A stretch of 64,000 nucleotides of DNA from Microplitis mediator (lineage: Eukaryota; Arthropoda; Insecta; Hymenoptera; Braconidae). The stretch is from contig NC_079976.1 in NCBI RefSeq assembly GCF_029852145.1, positions 19,618,617-19,682,616 of the forward strand, written 5' to 3'. Position 1 is the stretch's first letter, and every line of letters begins with the position of its first letter. Made by a program: the position numbers and the translations under genes. The notes under the pieces are model-generated. The model ran no database searches and was not told where the DNA came from. It saw only the letters and a list, made by a program, of their open reading frames with translations. Positions 1 to 10,045 of the stretch are shown here, in pieces.

Positions 1-864
1 AAAAAAATACTCGATTATTGGCTCAATAGTAATATCAAAACTGTAAAATTAAGAAAAAATATGAAAGACTTATTAACAAATTTGCTACAACAAATAAAAT
101 ATCAAGTTCCTCAAGACTTTCAAAGAACGACCAGATCATTAGATAATATTGCAAAATTTAAAGCTACTGAATTGCAATTTATACTATTATATGCTGGTCC
201 AGTAATTTTTAAGAAAGTACTGTCTGAAGACGTTTATAGATATTTTTTGCTTTTGCACGTTGGAATCAGATTATTGTGCTCGAAAGATCTTGCTGTTTAA
301 AAGCAAAAGCATGCGAAGTATTGTTTACGATTATTTGTTACATCAAAAATTTTATACGGTAAAACATGTCTTATAAGTAATATGCACAATCTGATTCACC
401 TTGCTGATGATGTTGAGTATATGAACTGTACGATTCAAGAAACATCTGGTTATTCATTTGAAAGTTTTCTTGGAAAATTAAAAAAATTTATTCGAAATGG
501 TAACCGGCCTTTATCTCAAATTTGTCGAAGATTAAACGAGTTATCGTTTAAAAACGTAGACAAAGTGACCGTCCCAGCCACGATCAAAATTCTACGACAG
601 CTACGTCCTGATGGAGAAAATAATACGCCCATTAAAAGTGTTGAGTACAAAGGATCAATTTTAATTACAAAACATCCGAATAATACAGTTTTATTAACAA
701 ATAATACTATAGTGCAAATAGATAATATATTTATACCTTTTGGTGAAAACTCTATAAGAATATCTGGTGTACAGTTAAAAAAAAAAATTCAATTTTTGAT
801 TACCCATTTCAATCAGAAAACCTCAACATGTGGAGTGTTACCAACAGAAATTGTCGAAGAGTGA
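1..864 (+). pseudogene. Transposase C-terminal fragment (CACTA/DUF4218-like family)
   Basis: The frame is open from base 1, so the gene extends left of the window. It contains the segment LLYAGPVIFKKVLSEDVYRY, then MHNLIHLADDV followed by FESFLGKLKKFIRNGNRPL. I recognise this pattern from the C-terminal half of a large insect transposase family (EnSpm/CACTA-like, DUF4218-type); the family name is from memory. An in-frame TAA at 298-300 splits it, and the second half (from 382) stays in the same frame. No catalytic domain lies inside the window. A transposon relic rather than a host gene is the likeliest reading; a related fragment sits at 8.43-9.18 kb. Confidence 0.6.
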
Positions 865-1277
865 CACATTCATTACATAATGTGAATAAAAGAATGGTTT
901 GCTTTATAACTAATATGAATAATAAAGAGAAAATGTTTGTAATACCTTTATTACATATGTAATGTTTTAAAACTGTATAAAATGAATTTGTATTAGCTAG
1001 ATAAAATAATAATATATAACATAATTTAATAAAATAATAATTGACTATTATTAATTATAACAATAATAAGTGATAAAGTAATTTAATAAAAATTAAGTAT
1101 TTCTAATATAAAATCGTAATTATATAATCATGATATTTTAATATTTATCAAGTTTAATGAAAAAATTAAGTGTTTACACCGGCAAGAATGTCAACTTGTA
1201 AATAAATTTTCAGTTTATAAATCATGTATATTTAATATTTGGTTACAGTTAAATAACACATAGAAATGAATATATAT
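865..1277. other. AT-rich spacer
   Basis: Very AT-rich sequence between the transposase fragment and a solo LTR. I see no coding potential, RNA gene or clear repeat. Confidence 0.6.
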
Positions 1278-2634
1278 TGTAACGTAAATATTTCTTAATA
1301 TACTCAATCAAACCCAATAATTACTCAAAATTCTTACTCAATAAATTTACTCCAATAACTCAAAACTCAAATTACACTAAATTGGGCTACGTTACACTTC
1401 GCCCACCAATCACCCCTCTCATCTCCTCCAGATCCTAACGGGCGCCAGCCGAATTTTATTTCCCCGGTATCGGCAACCGGTCTAAACGCACACGTAAATT
1501 AAAACCTAAAAACTATACCCTTTGGAGATGAGAGACATGACCGGTGGTAGCGGCATGTCCTGGTGCGCTCAGTATGCTAGGTTGTGGAGAGAGGGTCGCG
1601 GTTCTTTTAATGCGAAAGAAGCCGATTAATTAACTACTATAAAAGACATAAAATAGCGAAACAAAATTAAATAAAATACCATAAAGATGACGCGAGAGCG
1701 ACGCGGAGGGCCCAAAAGACCCGCGGTCCAATACTCTCAGTCCATCACGTAAATAAATACCTGGGCAAGACATCGGGAACCTCTCGACGACGACGAATCA
1801 CAAACTTTATACACTACTAAAAGAAAGATAAACTAAAATAAAATAGAAATAAATAATGCGGTAATTTGCGACAACTATCACGACAAACGGCTCCAAGAGC
1901 ACCATACACAGAGCCACAAGCTCCAAAACGACAAAAGGTCTAGGGTGGCGGTCGAGGTCCACCATGGCGACTCTCCGACTCACTACCGCTCACTCTAAGA
2001 CTCCAAACTCGACTACTGGGTCGACTCGTACACGAGCGACGCCAGGTCTCAACTTTCTTCCTCAACGATACTCGCACAACTGTTTCACGATAATCTCCCA
2101 CTCTAACTCGCTTACTCTACTCCATCTCTTTCAATCCTACATTCTCGCTTTTCCATCCATTCTTACCTTCACAAACATACAAGCCGTGGACTCATGGGCC
2201 TTCCCGTAATGTCACTCCCCGTGATATCCGAAGTTAGCGAATTTTTGGCTTCCTCGAGCATCGCAAACGAGACCTGCCATCCCCCCAATAACCGTACACG
2301 TACCCCAGCTAACTCCGGGTATCACCACGAAGGGGCGGCGACATCTCAGTCGCACCCACGTGATCACCACGTCAACCCCGAGGGCTAAGCCTGGGCCTAG
2401 TCGTCATCACTGGTCGGGAGGCACGTTATCTTGGCCACTATCCGCGACACAGCTAGACATCCCCCGTTAAATCCACGCTCCATCACACAGACACTCCAAA
2501 AACATACCCCATATCATCAACTCATTCTCTACTACACTCAACTCAACACACATACTCACTTTTTCTCTTACTATCACACCGACTTACACGTACTCCAACC
2601 TTCAACTCCATCCCTTCGGCAATGTAACGTCACA
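1278..2634 (+). mobile_element. Probable solo LTR, 1.36 kb
   Basis: It begins TGTAACGT and ends ACGTCACA, near-perfect inverted termini of the TG...CA type. ATAT lies immediately outside both ends; this fits a 4-bp target duplication, but the flanks are low complexity so the match is weak. The interior is GC-richer than its surroundings and contains CGGGCGCCAGCC, resembling a GGCGCCAG module in the LTR-like elements at 37.8-39.9 and 47.5-48.7 kb. There is no gag or pol next to it. The ORFs inside have no recognisable product. Confidence 0.5.
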
Positions 2635-3326
2635 ATATATATATATACATTCATATACATACACGGAGTAAATAAAGTGTTCTTTGACAGCTAAGCACGA
2701 TAAAGCGGAACGAGATGTAAATAAAACAAAAATTTCGGGATGCAAGTTTGAATTTGAAAACAAGTGTGAATGTATTGGGCGCGCATTTATGTACGTGTGA
2801 GTCGAAAAACAGTTGTGAAAAATACATGAACACGTGTTCCGTGACTATATGCGTAACTCAAAGAGACACAAGTGCATAGTGTTTTTTAAAAAAAAAAAAA
2901 AATATATATATATTAGGGTGATCCAAAAAATAACAAATAATTTTTTTTTTCTTCCAAACAGGTTCAAAAGTTTCATTTAGATAAAAAAAGACGCCTGTGA
3001 AAATTAGAGCTTTTAATATTAACATTAAGAGGTTCCTCATCGCACTTTTCTATTTCCCATAAGAATAACATGGAAAAAATTTTTTTTACGTCTTCTGATT
3101 TTTATAAGTAGCTAACGATGCGTCATAGGAATAAATGGCAGGCATATTTTTGTAAGGAATTGAATGCTCTACAAAAAAAGATTCTTATCATTTTTTAAGG
3201 AATCTATTTGTTCAAAAGTTATTTGAGGTTGAAGTCGAATTCATATTAAATTTTGAGATTTTCTACTTTTCCGGCGAAACTATCAGACTTATTACAAAAT
3301 ATCATCAGACCTTTTTTGTAGACAAT
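2635..3326. other. Non-coding, probable dispersed repeat
   Basis: No gene is visible. A (TA)n tract starts the interval. From about 2914 the sequence TTAGGGTGATCC followed by long A and T runs looks like the start of a dispersed repeat that leads into the hairpin at 3327. Its full extent cannot be fixed from one copy. Confidence 0.35.
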
Positions 3327-3523
3327 TTTATTCCCTAAAAGTTATTTCTCATAAAGTTTTTTCGAATTCCGCATTGTATTCTAGTTATTTTTATTTTAAT
3401 GTCATGCTCATAAAAAAATAGTCTTCTGATCCATTTTAAGAGCTTGACATTAAAATAAAAATAACTAGAAAACAATGCGGAATTCGAAAAAACTTTATTC
3501 GAAATAACTTTTAGGGAATAAAA
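3327..3523. repeat. Near-perfect inverted repeat (hairpin)
   Basis: Two arms of about 78 bp (3327-3404 and 3446-3523) are almost perfectly complementary, with a loop of about 41 bp. The left arm contains CGAATTCCGCATTGT and the right arm the complementary ACAATGCGGAATTCG. Such a foldback could be the centre of a palindromic MITE or a source of hairpin RNA. No ORF is associated. Confidence 0.8.
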
Positions 3524-3655
3524 GCGGATTATTGAAGGGTTAGTGGTTAGTAATAACTGGTGAAATGTGCTCGAGCTTCGGTCTGTTAGTATTTTTAGAT
3601 TTATGAAATTTTGAAGCCCTCAAAATAAACATCAAGATAATAAAAAAAAAAATTT

Positions 3656-4507
3656 TTAGCAATTAAAACAAAATTTTATTTCTATTTTCGACCACCAATA
3701 GAAGAGTTTAAAAATAAAGATTCTTAATGGAGTAATTTTTAATTGCGATGATAAATCAGGAGCTTTGCGATTCCCATGGTAGAATTTAAGATTTAGAGTT
3801 CCTTCAAGTACATAATCGAACCAAGACGAAAGAATAATTTTAAATTTCCATTTTCTGAATTTCTTGTCCGTTATTAGTGTAATTACTTTTGACAACGAAA
3901 AGTTGGAATTTACTTCGTTAATATAAGTAGGAGATTCAATTGCGCCAACGGATCTTTCACTAAATTTAAATTTCAAAAATAACGATTGTGCAATCCTTAA
4001 AATTTTCCATTTACTGTCATTTGAATATTTGAATCGCCATTTTAAGAATTTTGAGATAGATTTCCTATCGTCCCCCTCTCTAAAAAAGAGCGAAGGAGAA
4101 ATCAAGTCACAAGTGTCACATTCGATTACATTGGTTCCGTTAAGAAAATTTAGAATAAATTTTAAATATTTGAGAGTTTTATCCGATATTGGATCTGAAT
4201 TCTCCTCATATATTTCTTTCCACAAAATCTTAAGAAGGATTGGGGAAGCTTCCATGTTTTTGTTTAATAATTTCGACGAATTTTGAAGATGAATATTAGA
4301 ATCATTTTGATTTAAGAATTTACCTGTACTACCCGAGAATGAATTTACAAGCTTTAAAAGTAACGACAAATGAGATTTCTCAGTTATAAAAATTTCCATC
4401 TGTCTTATTATTGATACAATTTTGGACAACAAAAATTTTACTTCTTTAATGTCAGGAACCCGGGATCGCATAGTATTCCAATTTTTGAGTTTAGAGAAGT
4501 TTAACAA
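3656..4507 (-). CDS. Unrecognised ORF downstream of gag-like gene
   Basis: A 283-codon ORF on the same strand as, and downstream of, the gag-like ORF at 4662-6119. I recognise no domain. The segment around EASPILLKIL resembles EAPPTLLKVL at the end of the upstream ORF, and nearby residues also align loosely (LFFTGTDKFL against NSFSGSTGKFL), so the two ORFs probably contain diverged internal repeats. A GGGGGACGAT nucleotide motif recurs on the minus strand near 4070, 4550, 4918 and 5375. It is probably the 3' extension of a retroelement gag, now broken. No Cys-His zinc knuckle is visible. Confidence 0.4.
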   Translation of the reverse strand: MLNFSKLKNWNTMRSRVPDIKEVKFLLSKIVSIIRQMEIFITEKSHLSLLLKLVNSFSGSTGKFLNQNDSNIHLQNSSKLLNKNMEASPILLKILWKEIYEENSDPISDKTLKYLKFILNFLNGTNVIECDTCDLISPSLFFREGDDRKSISKFLKWRFKYSNDSKWKILRIAQSLFLKFKFSERSVGAIESPTYINEVNSNFSLSKVITLITDKKFRKWKFKIILSSWFDYVLEGTLNLKFYHGNRKAPDLSSQLKITPLRIFIFKLFYWWSKIEIKFCFNC

Positions 4508-4661
4508 TTTTAGAAAACTATTTAAGAGTTTTAAGAAAGATCTTTCATCGTCCCCCCCCCTCTCCTAAAAGTACTGACTTTACAAGAATGATTTGGAATT
4601 ACTCTGAAAAATTTCGAATCGTTAAGAAACATTAAATAGAATATATTTTTATAGAATTCCT

Positions 4662-6119
4662 TCACAATACTTTGAGAAGCGTTGGTGGAGCTTCCTTATT
4701 TCCTTTAAGTAGGATTGGGAAATTTCGATCCAATGTTTCAGGATTGCCTGCATTTAAAAATTTGTCTGTCCCGGTGAAAAATAAATTTACAACTCTGAAA
4801 AACGTCGAAGGGCAAACTTTATCGCTTATTGAAATATATTCTAGGCCATTTAATCGTTTGAAAATTACGAACGGTTTTTTATGTTCTGGAATTTTCTTGA
4901 AGGCTGCATTAATTTTATCGTCCCCCACTTCACTTGTCTCTAAATTATTACTTCCAGGATCTTTTATTTCGAAATGAAGTTCAATGTTGGATTGCTTTTC
5001 TTCAAAAATTTTATTTTTAGAACTTGATAATGTTGAGCAATTTTGACTTATAGGCAATATATTTAGAGAAATATTTTTAGTATCTGAAAGGATTGAAGGT
5101 TTTTCCAAAATTTCGGAACTTTCGGACCTTTCTTCGACTAACGTATAAGTGGGCTGGAAAGCATAAATATCCAGGCTGCTCAAGTTAGGAAGAGACTCCT
5201 CAAAGAAAGTTGCCTCTGGAATAATTTGAACGGATGCTTGATAAATCTTTTGTAAAACTTCGACTTTTCTTAAACTTCCAGATTGTAGAACAAGGTAGGT
5301 ATCAAGAATAGTGGTATCAACAATAGGATTTGGTTTTTGAATAGGACTAGCAGAGATTCGATTTTCGTTAAAATATCGTCCCCCACTTTTCTCATTGCAA
5401 CGATAATCAGGGGATTTACAGCTCGAAGTACGATGAGGCTTATAAAAAAATGTCTCTTGTCTAACCGCGAGGTAGAGTTCGTCCAGAGTTTGAGGGTCTT
5501 TCTTAACTGCAATACGCTTCATATAATTAGGTAAATTTTCGTAGAAAATGTCGAATGCAATTTGATCCGCTTTGTCAGACACATACCTTAAATCTCTCTT
5601 AGGGGTAAAAGACAGCCAACCCTTAATCATGTTACGCAACCTAAAATAAAATTCAGTTATGCATCCTCCATTCTCTATGAAAGCATTAGCCAATTGCGCT
5701 TGCCATATATCTGGGTTATGAAATATATCGCTCAAGGCTTCAAGAATATCGGAGACGCAACGGATTGTAACGTCGTACAAAATGCTACGAATATGACCAA
5801 ACAACCGGTGATAAATTCTAGTCATAAAAATACCGTTGTGATTAGGATGGATATACGGCATCCACCTTCTAATTATTGCTTCAAAATTCTCAAAATCTCG
5901 TTTGCAATTTGGATCTCTACTATCAAGCTTCGGCAATTCGCGATAAAATTCAAAAGACAATTTATATTGAGATGATGCGATGTTTTCATCATATACCGGG
6001 CAATTTAACCGAATAACGGGTTTAGGGTACACCATGTTGTCTCCTGAACCTTCCACCGGAGGTGGCGTCTGTTCTCTTCGCCACCTATTTCTGTTGCCGC
6101 GTATAATGGTAGACATCAC
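4662..6119 (-). CDS. Gag-like protein of a Ty3/gypsy-type element
   Basis: A 485-codon ORF starting with a basic N-terminus (IIRGNRNRWRRE). Its middle (about residues 80-215) looks like an insect retroelement Gag capsid region: FENFEAIIRRWMPYI, then LEALSDIFHNPDIWQAQLAN, ITEFYFRLRNMIKGW and a Leu-rich segment ending DELYLAVRQE. No zinc knuckle or protease follows. The LTR-like sequence at 6582-7942 lies upstream in the same orientation, which supports a retroelement origin. Pol is absent, so this is a truncated element or a Gag-derived gene. The long open frame is notable among so many broken genes. Confidence 0.5.
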   Translation of the reverse strand: MMSTIIRGNRNRWRREQTPPPVEGSGDNMVYPKPVIRLNCPVYDENIASSQYKLSFEFYRELPKLDSRDPNCKRDFENFEAIIRRWMPYIHPNHNGIFMTRIYHRLFGHIRSILYDVTIRCVSDILEALSDIFHNPDIWQAQLANAFIENGGCITEFYFRLRNMIKGWLSFTPKRDLRYVSDKADQIAFDIFYENLPNYMKRIAVKKDPQTLDELYLAVRQETFFYKPHRTSSCKSPDYRCNEKSGGRYFNENRISASPIQKPNPIVDTTILDTYLVLQSGSLRKVEVLQKIYQASVQIIPEATFFEESLPNLSSLDIYAFQPTYTLVEERSESSEILEKPSILSDTKNISLNILPISQNCSTLSSSKNKIFEEKQSNIELHFEIKDPGSNNLETSEVGDDKINAAFKKIPEHKKPFVIFKRLNGLEYISISDKVCPSTFFRVVNLFFTGTDKFLNAGNPETLDRNFPILLKGNKEAPPTLLKVL

Positions 6120-6581
6120 ATTCTAAGGTGACGCGTGAAACAACAATATTATAAGTCTCTGTACTCAGGACAAAATTGCTGACTTGGCCAGAAAGAAAAA
6201 AAAGGAATTAGTTGTTACAGCTCGAAGCTGCAACAGTAAAGTCGACGTACGACTTTTGCCGACTCTGCAACTACGTCGCGATGTCGCAAGGTGTGGACAC
6301 CTGGCATTCCTCAAAGTTGGAATTCAAGGGGCGGAAGGTGCTGACACCGCGATACGTGGAGTTGCTACCTGTGAAGGTGTGACAAGTCCATGAAGACAGG
6401 GCGTGGCACTTTACAAAAATGCCACGAACCTTAGGATTTTACAATTTTTAGAATTTTGAAAATAGCAAAAATTACCACAAATCTACCTTTAATCTCAAAA
6501 TTGGTAGAAAAATGATACCTGTGGCTCAAAGAGAAGGATTTTTAACTCCGAAAATCCCACCGCTGCCACCAGTGTTCTTTA
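6120..6581 (-). other. Retroelement 5' leader with possible primer-binding site
   Basis: This lies between the gag-like start and the LTR. On the minus strand, about ten bases past the LTR end, comes CTGGTGGCAGCGGTGGGA, a TGG-starting sequence in the position expected for a tRNA primer-binding site. I cannot name the tRNA. No other gene is visible. Confidence 0.35.
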
Positions 6582-7942
6582 TGTTATGTCCGCCGCTTAA
6601 TTTTTAATTATTTATCCGGGATTTCTCCCTTTGGTAGCGATAGTAATTTTGGACAAGCGGGTTGGAGGGTGCGGACAACAATAAAGAATACGAGGAAGAA
6701 ATTATCTTCCTATAATTTATTATTTATAGTGGATCTTTTCGAAAATTAAGAACCCAAACGCCTTCGAAGAGACTGGTGCTCTTGTTTAAACCAAAAGTAT
6801 TTTATGATGATAGAAAAATAGTTCTTTCACCTACTTTTCGATGTCAATTCTTCTAGTGCGGCAGCTATTATCCCTCCAGAACTAAACAGCTCACTCGGCC
6901 TTCCTGTAAGGTTGGTAGAATGGGTGCGGCTGGGTTGGTAGGATGATGTCTTATGTACTACTTTCGAATGAAAATCGAACGGCTTGAGTGATGAACTTGA
7001 TCTTTTATTTAGTATTTTAAATTACAACGTTTTAACAGAACGTCACTTGTTCACTCTAGTTTTTCACAACTTTTATATAATTTGTATTATAAGATTATTT
7101 ATCTTATCGGATATTTTAAACAGATTTTTATTTATAAATGCGTCCTTTTTCACACCCAAAAGGGGTTTTATGCGCAGAAACTCGGCACAAAGTGAGATCA
7201 CAAATTCACGTGATTTGTGTCACAATTCACTCGAACCGGATAGATCTTCGAGATCTTTCAATTGCAATTAAGAACTATACTCTACACGATAGTTGACTAT
7301 CAGCCGAGTATCTAACTCAATTGGCAATTTAATTTATTAATAATGACCGTAAATGAATAAATTAATATCCTACACGAACTTAATCAGCCAGATACCTAGA
7401 TCGATTTACGGTATAATTGATTTGAATGTTTGTAAATGAATAAATTAATATCCTACACGAAATTAATCAGCCGGATACCTAGATCGATTTACAATTTATT
7501 TAAAGTGAATTTTGGAAAACCGTAACTGATAAAATAATATCCTACACGAAATTAATCAGCCGGATACCTAGATCAGCGACGATTACTTATTGCCACGTCG
7601 GAAGATTTCTGCAATAAGATTACGGGCTATCGACGCCGTTTACGCGGACCAAGAAGTTTAAATAAAACTGAGGCCCTGAGCCATGGTGCTCAGGCTTTTT
7701 ATAAACTTTGCTTTGACAATTGATGGGGAATTTATAATTATCGTCATTGGTGGAAAGTGACGACAGTTTATTGTTTATTCGTTAAACTTATTGCAGGTGT
7801 CTTCCCACTATTCTTTGCCGCATAAAAAAAAAAAAAGTGAAAAAGCTGACGCTGCGTTTTCGCGCGCTTTGCAAAGAGGAGCTCAGAAATAATTATTTTA
7901 AATAATTATTAACATAAATAAATAAATTATTTGGACATAACA
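6582..7942 (-). mobile_element. LTR of the gag-bearing element
   Basis: The termini are TGTTATGTCC at 6582 and GGACATAACA ending at 7942, a perfect 10-bp inverted pair of the TG...CA type. The flanks do not match (TTTA against TGGA), as expected if internal sequence lies on the left side and this is the 5' LTR of a minus-strand element. It contains a tandem repeat (7270-7575). The partner LTR is not found on the left, so the element is truncated. Confidence 0.6.
7270..7575. repeat. Tandem repeat, about 85 bp, 3+ copies
   Basis: ATCCTACACGAA recurs near 7367, 7450 and 7539, each followed by TTAATCAGCC and GATACCTAGATC, giving a period of 83-89 bp. A more diverged unit precedes them. It lies inside the LTR and may be a regulatory repeat of the element. 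Confidence 0.75.
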
Positions 7943-8130
7943 TGGAGTATTATGAAACCAAAAATTGTTGTCAAGAGAAAGAAATACACTCTTAATGATG
8001 AAAAAACTTTAAAAAAAATTATCATTTTTCGAAGAGGGGCCTTTCTGCCCCACAAAAAAATTATTTTTTTTTACCTTCGTATCAAGTCATGGGAAACTAT
8101 CCTGATGATTTTTATAGGGATGCCCCATCA

Positions 8131-8163
8131 CGCGCGCGCGCGTGCGTGCGTGTGTGTGTGTGT
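8131..8163. repeat. CG/GT dinucleotide microsatellite
   Basis: A short run of CG followed by TG dinucleotides. The overlapping 81-codon ORF (7931-8176) is a by-product of it and is not annotated. Confidence 0.85.
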
Positions 8164-8429
8164 TTATGCGGACTAATTTACATAATTATAGGTTTAAATT
8201 AAAAAAAGAATATCATTGATGATTCAATTAGTAAAATTCATCGAACTCCACAAATGCTGTTAAAGAAGAGAACGTGGAAAGCGACGGAGTGGCGTTCTTG
8301 GCTATTATTCTACAGCGTCCCAGTCTTGAGTGGAATACTTCGAGAAGATTTGTTAGATTCATACAAGCTATTGGTGAAAAGTATTTATAAACTTCTTTCA
8401 GTGAATTTAGGTGAGGATCAACTTTGAAC

Positions 8430-9179
8430 ATGTGAAATAGATCTTCTGAACTTCGTATGTGACTGTCAAAAATTTGATCAAGTTTCTTTTATTCCTTTTA
8501 ATGTCCATTCTTTACTTCATAGAGTCGAAAGTGTACGTAAAAATGGTCCATCGTGGGCAACGTCTACTTATGCATTTGAAAATTATATATATATAATTTG
8601 TAACAGAAAGTATCTGGTCCTAATGGAGTTCTCAATCAGATGGCTAATCCTACGCTTCGCTATAACAACTTCCAGCGAATGATTTATGATGAGGCTAACA
8701 TTTCCTGTCGAGAATTTTATAACAAAATAATAGATAAAAGACAAAGCAATGCATGTAACTTCGTAAAAAGTAAAGACGGCGCATTAATGATGGATATTGT
8801 AAATCAGTCATCAACAGGGTCTATTTCATATTACAGTCGTTGCTTAATTAAAAATAAAATGTATCACAGCCAAATGTATAATAAAGCTAAAAAGACGAAT
8901 AATTCATTTATGAAATTGATGGATGGTAGAATGGCCCAAATCATGCGATTTTTTATTAAAGATAACTCTGCTTTCGTAGAAGCTTGCATTCTGGATGTTG
9001 AAATGATGGAACACTGTAACCATTTGTGGACAATTATGGAACGTGCGAATGAAACAATAATATTGCCAGTAACTATGATTAACAGCAAAATGATTTACAT
9101 ATCTATAAAAGCATTGACAAGTAATGAAAGAAATCAGAACTACTTAACACAACAACCGAATGACTTTGAAGTTCAGTAG
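8430..9179 (+). pseudogene. Second transposase C-terminal fragment
   Basis: An upstream frame reads NVHSLLHRVESVRKNGPSWA followed by AFENY near 8500-8590, the counterpart of MHNLIHLADDV in the fragment at 1-864. The frame then shifts, and the open part (from about 8640) encodes FMKLMDGRMAQIMRFFI, CNHLWTIMERANETIILPV and MINSKMIYISI, which fits the downstream part of the same transposase type. At least one frameshift lies near 8600. It is less conserved than the first fragment, so it is a separate, older relic. The family assignment is from pattern memory. Confidence 0.5.
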
Positions 9180-9221
9180 TGCACTAATCATATTGGGGAT
9201 GTAACTTTGTAAATAAACATT

Positions 9222-9430
9222 TCTGCCCTCCGGCCGGAAAGTGGCAACTTTCGGGCCGCTGCCCTAAACGAAGTTGCAACTTTCCGGCTTCGTCGAGCAG
9301 AAAAATAGTATACGCACCTTGGCCAGTAAAAAAGAAAGCCTCAGACCACATGTTTGTCAGCCTCGGCTTCGCCTCGGCCAACAATTACATGTGCTCTGAG
9401 ACTTTTCTTATTTTACTGGCCTAGGTATGT
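9222..9430. mobile_element. Bipartite foldback element, copy A
   Basis: Two adjacent hairpins. One pairs GGAAAGTGGCAACTTTC with GAAGTTGCAACTTTCC. The other pairs GGCCAGTAAAAAAG with the TTATTTTACTGGCC region and has CCTCGGCTTCGCCTCGG at its centre. The same two-hairpin structure occurs in the opposite order at 15881-16090, so it is a small mobile family. No ORF is convincing. Confidence 0.65.
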
Positions 9431-9950
9431 AATATACTAATAATTCTGAATATGTAACTTGATTTCAAAATAGACTTGTTTTCATTGAAAATTATGTAAA
9501 CCCATAAAAATTGGTGAAAGTATGACAATAAAATGTAGCTTTCTATAATAATCCACATTTCTTTTACCTAAGATAAATTAGTTGATAAGGAAATTCATTA
9601 TTAAGTAAATTTATGGAAATTTCTATTCGATATTAAGAAATTGAAATTTTACAGTTTTTACACAACAAAAAATTCCTATAATCAGAATTGATATAAAATT
9701 TATGGCGGGCGTCATGACAATTATATTTCTCTAATTACTCAGATTTTTATTCCGGCAAAATGATTATAATTTTTTTTATAACAAGAAAAACTGAAAAACA
9801 TTAAAAGCAATTGATTTAAATATTTTTTATTTCTTCGCCGGATCTTGAATGTAATGATATTTTGTTGAAAGAAATTTCGAAAAATTGAACATTTTCAATT
9901 AATTCTAATTCTTTTGAATTGCACACATGACCCGAAGTGTGAAATTATTT
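9431..9950. other. AT-rich spacer
   Basis: No gene is visible. The right end merges into sequence related to the 91-bp tandem repeat that starts at 9951. Confidence 0.5.
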
Positions 9951-10045
9951 AGGTATTGAGAAGAATTCAAAAAGATTCAAAAATTTCAATTCATTTCAAT
10001 CTTTTTCAATCTCACACTTGATCCGAAATATCAGACTGTTTAGGT
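9951..10045. repeat. 91-bp tandem repeat, left part
   Basis: One unit starting AGGTATTGAG and carrying TTTCAATTCATTTCAATC and TTGATCCGAAATATC, ending at the AGGT that borders the inserted LTR-like element. The remaining units are at 12041-12480, so the array was split by that insertion. Confidence 0.8.

Noticed and set aside
1278..1396. A 119-bp mini-LTR (TGTAACGT...ACGTTACA)
   Set aside because: No target duplication and no second copy. The longer interval 1278-2634 has matching flanks and better ends.
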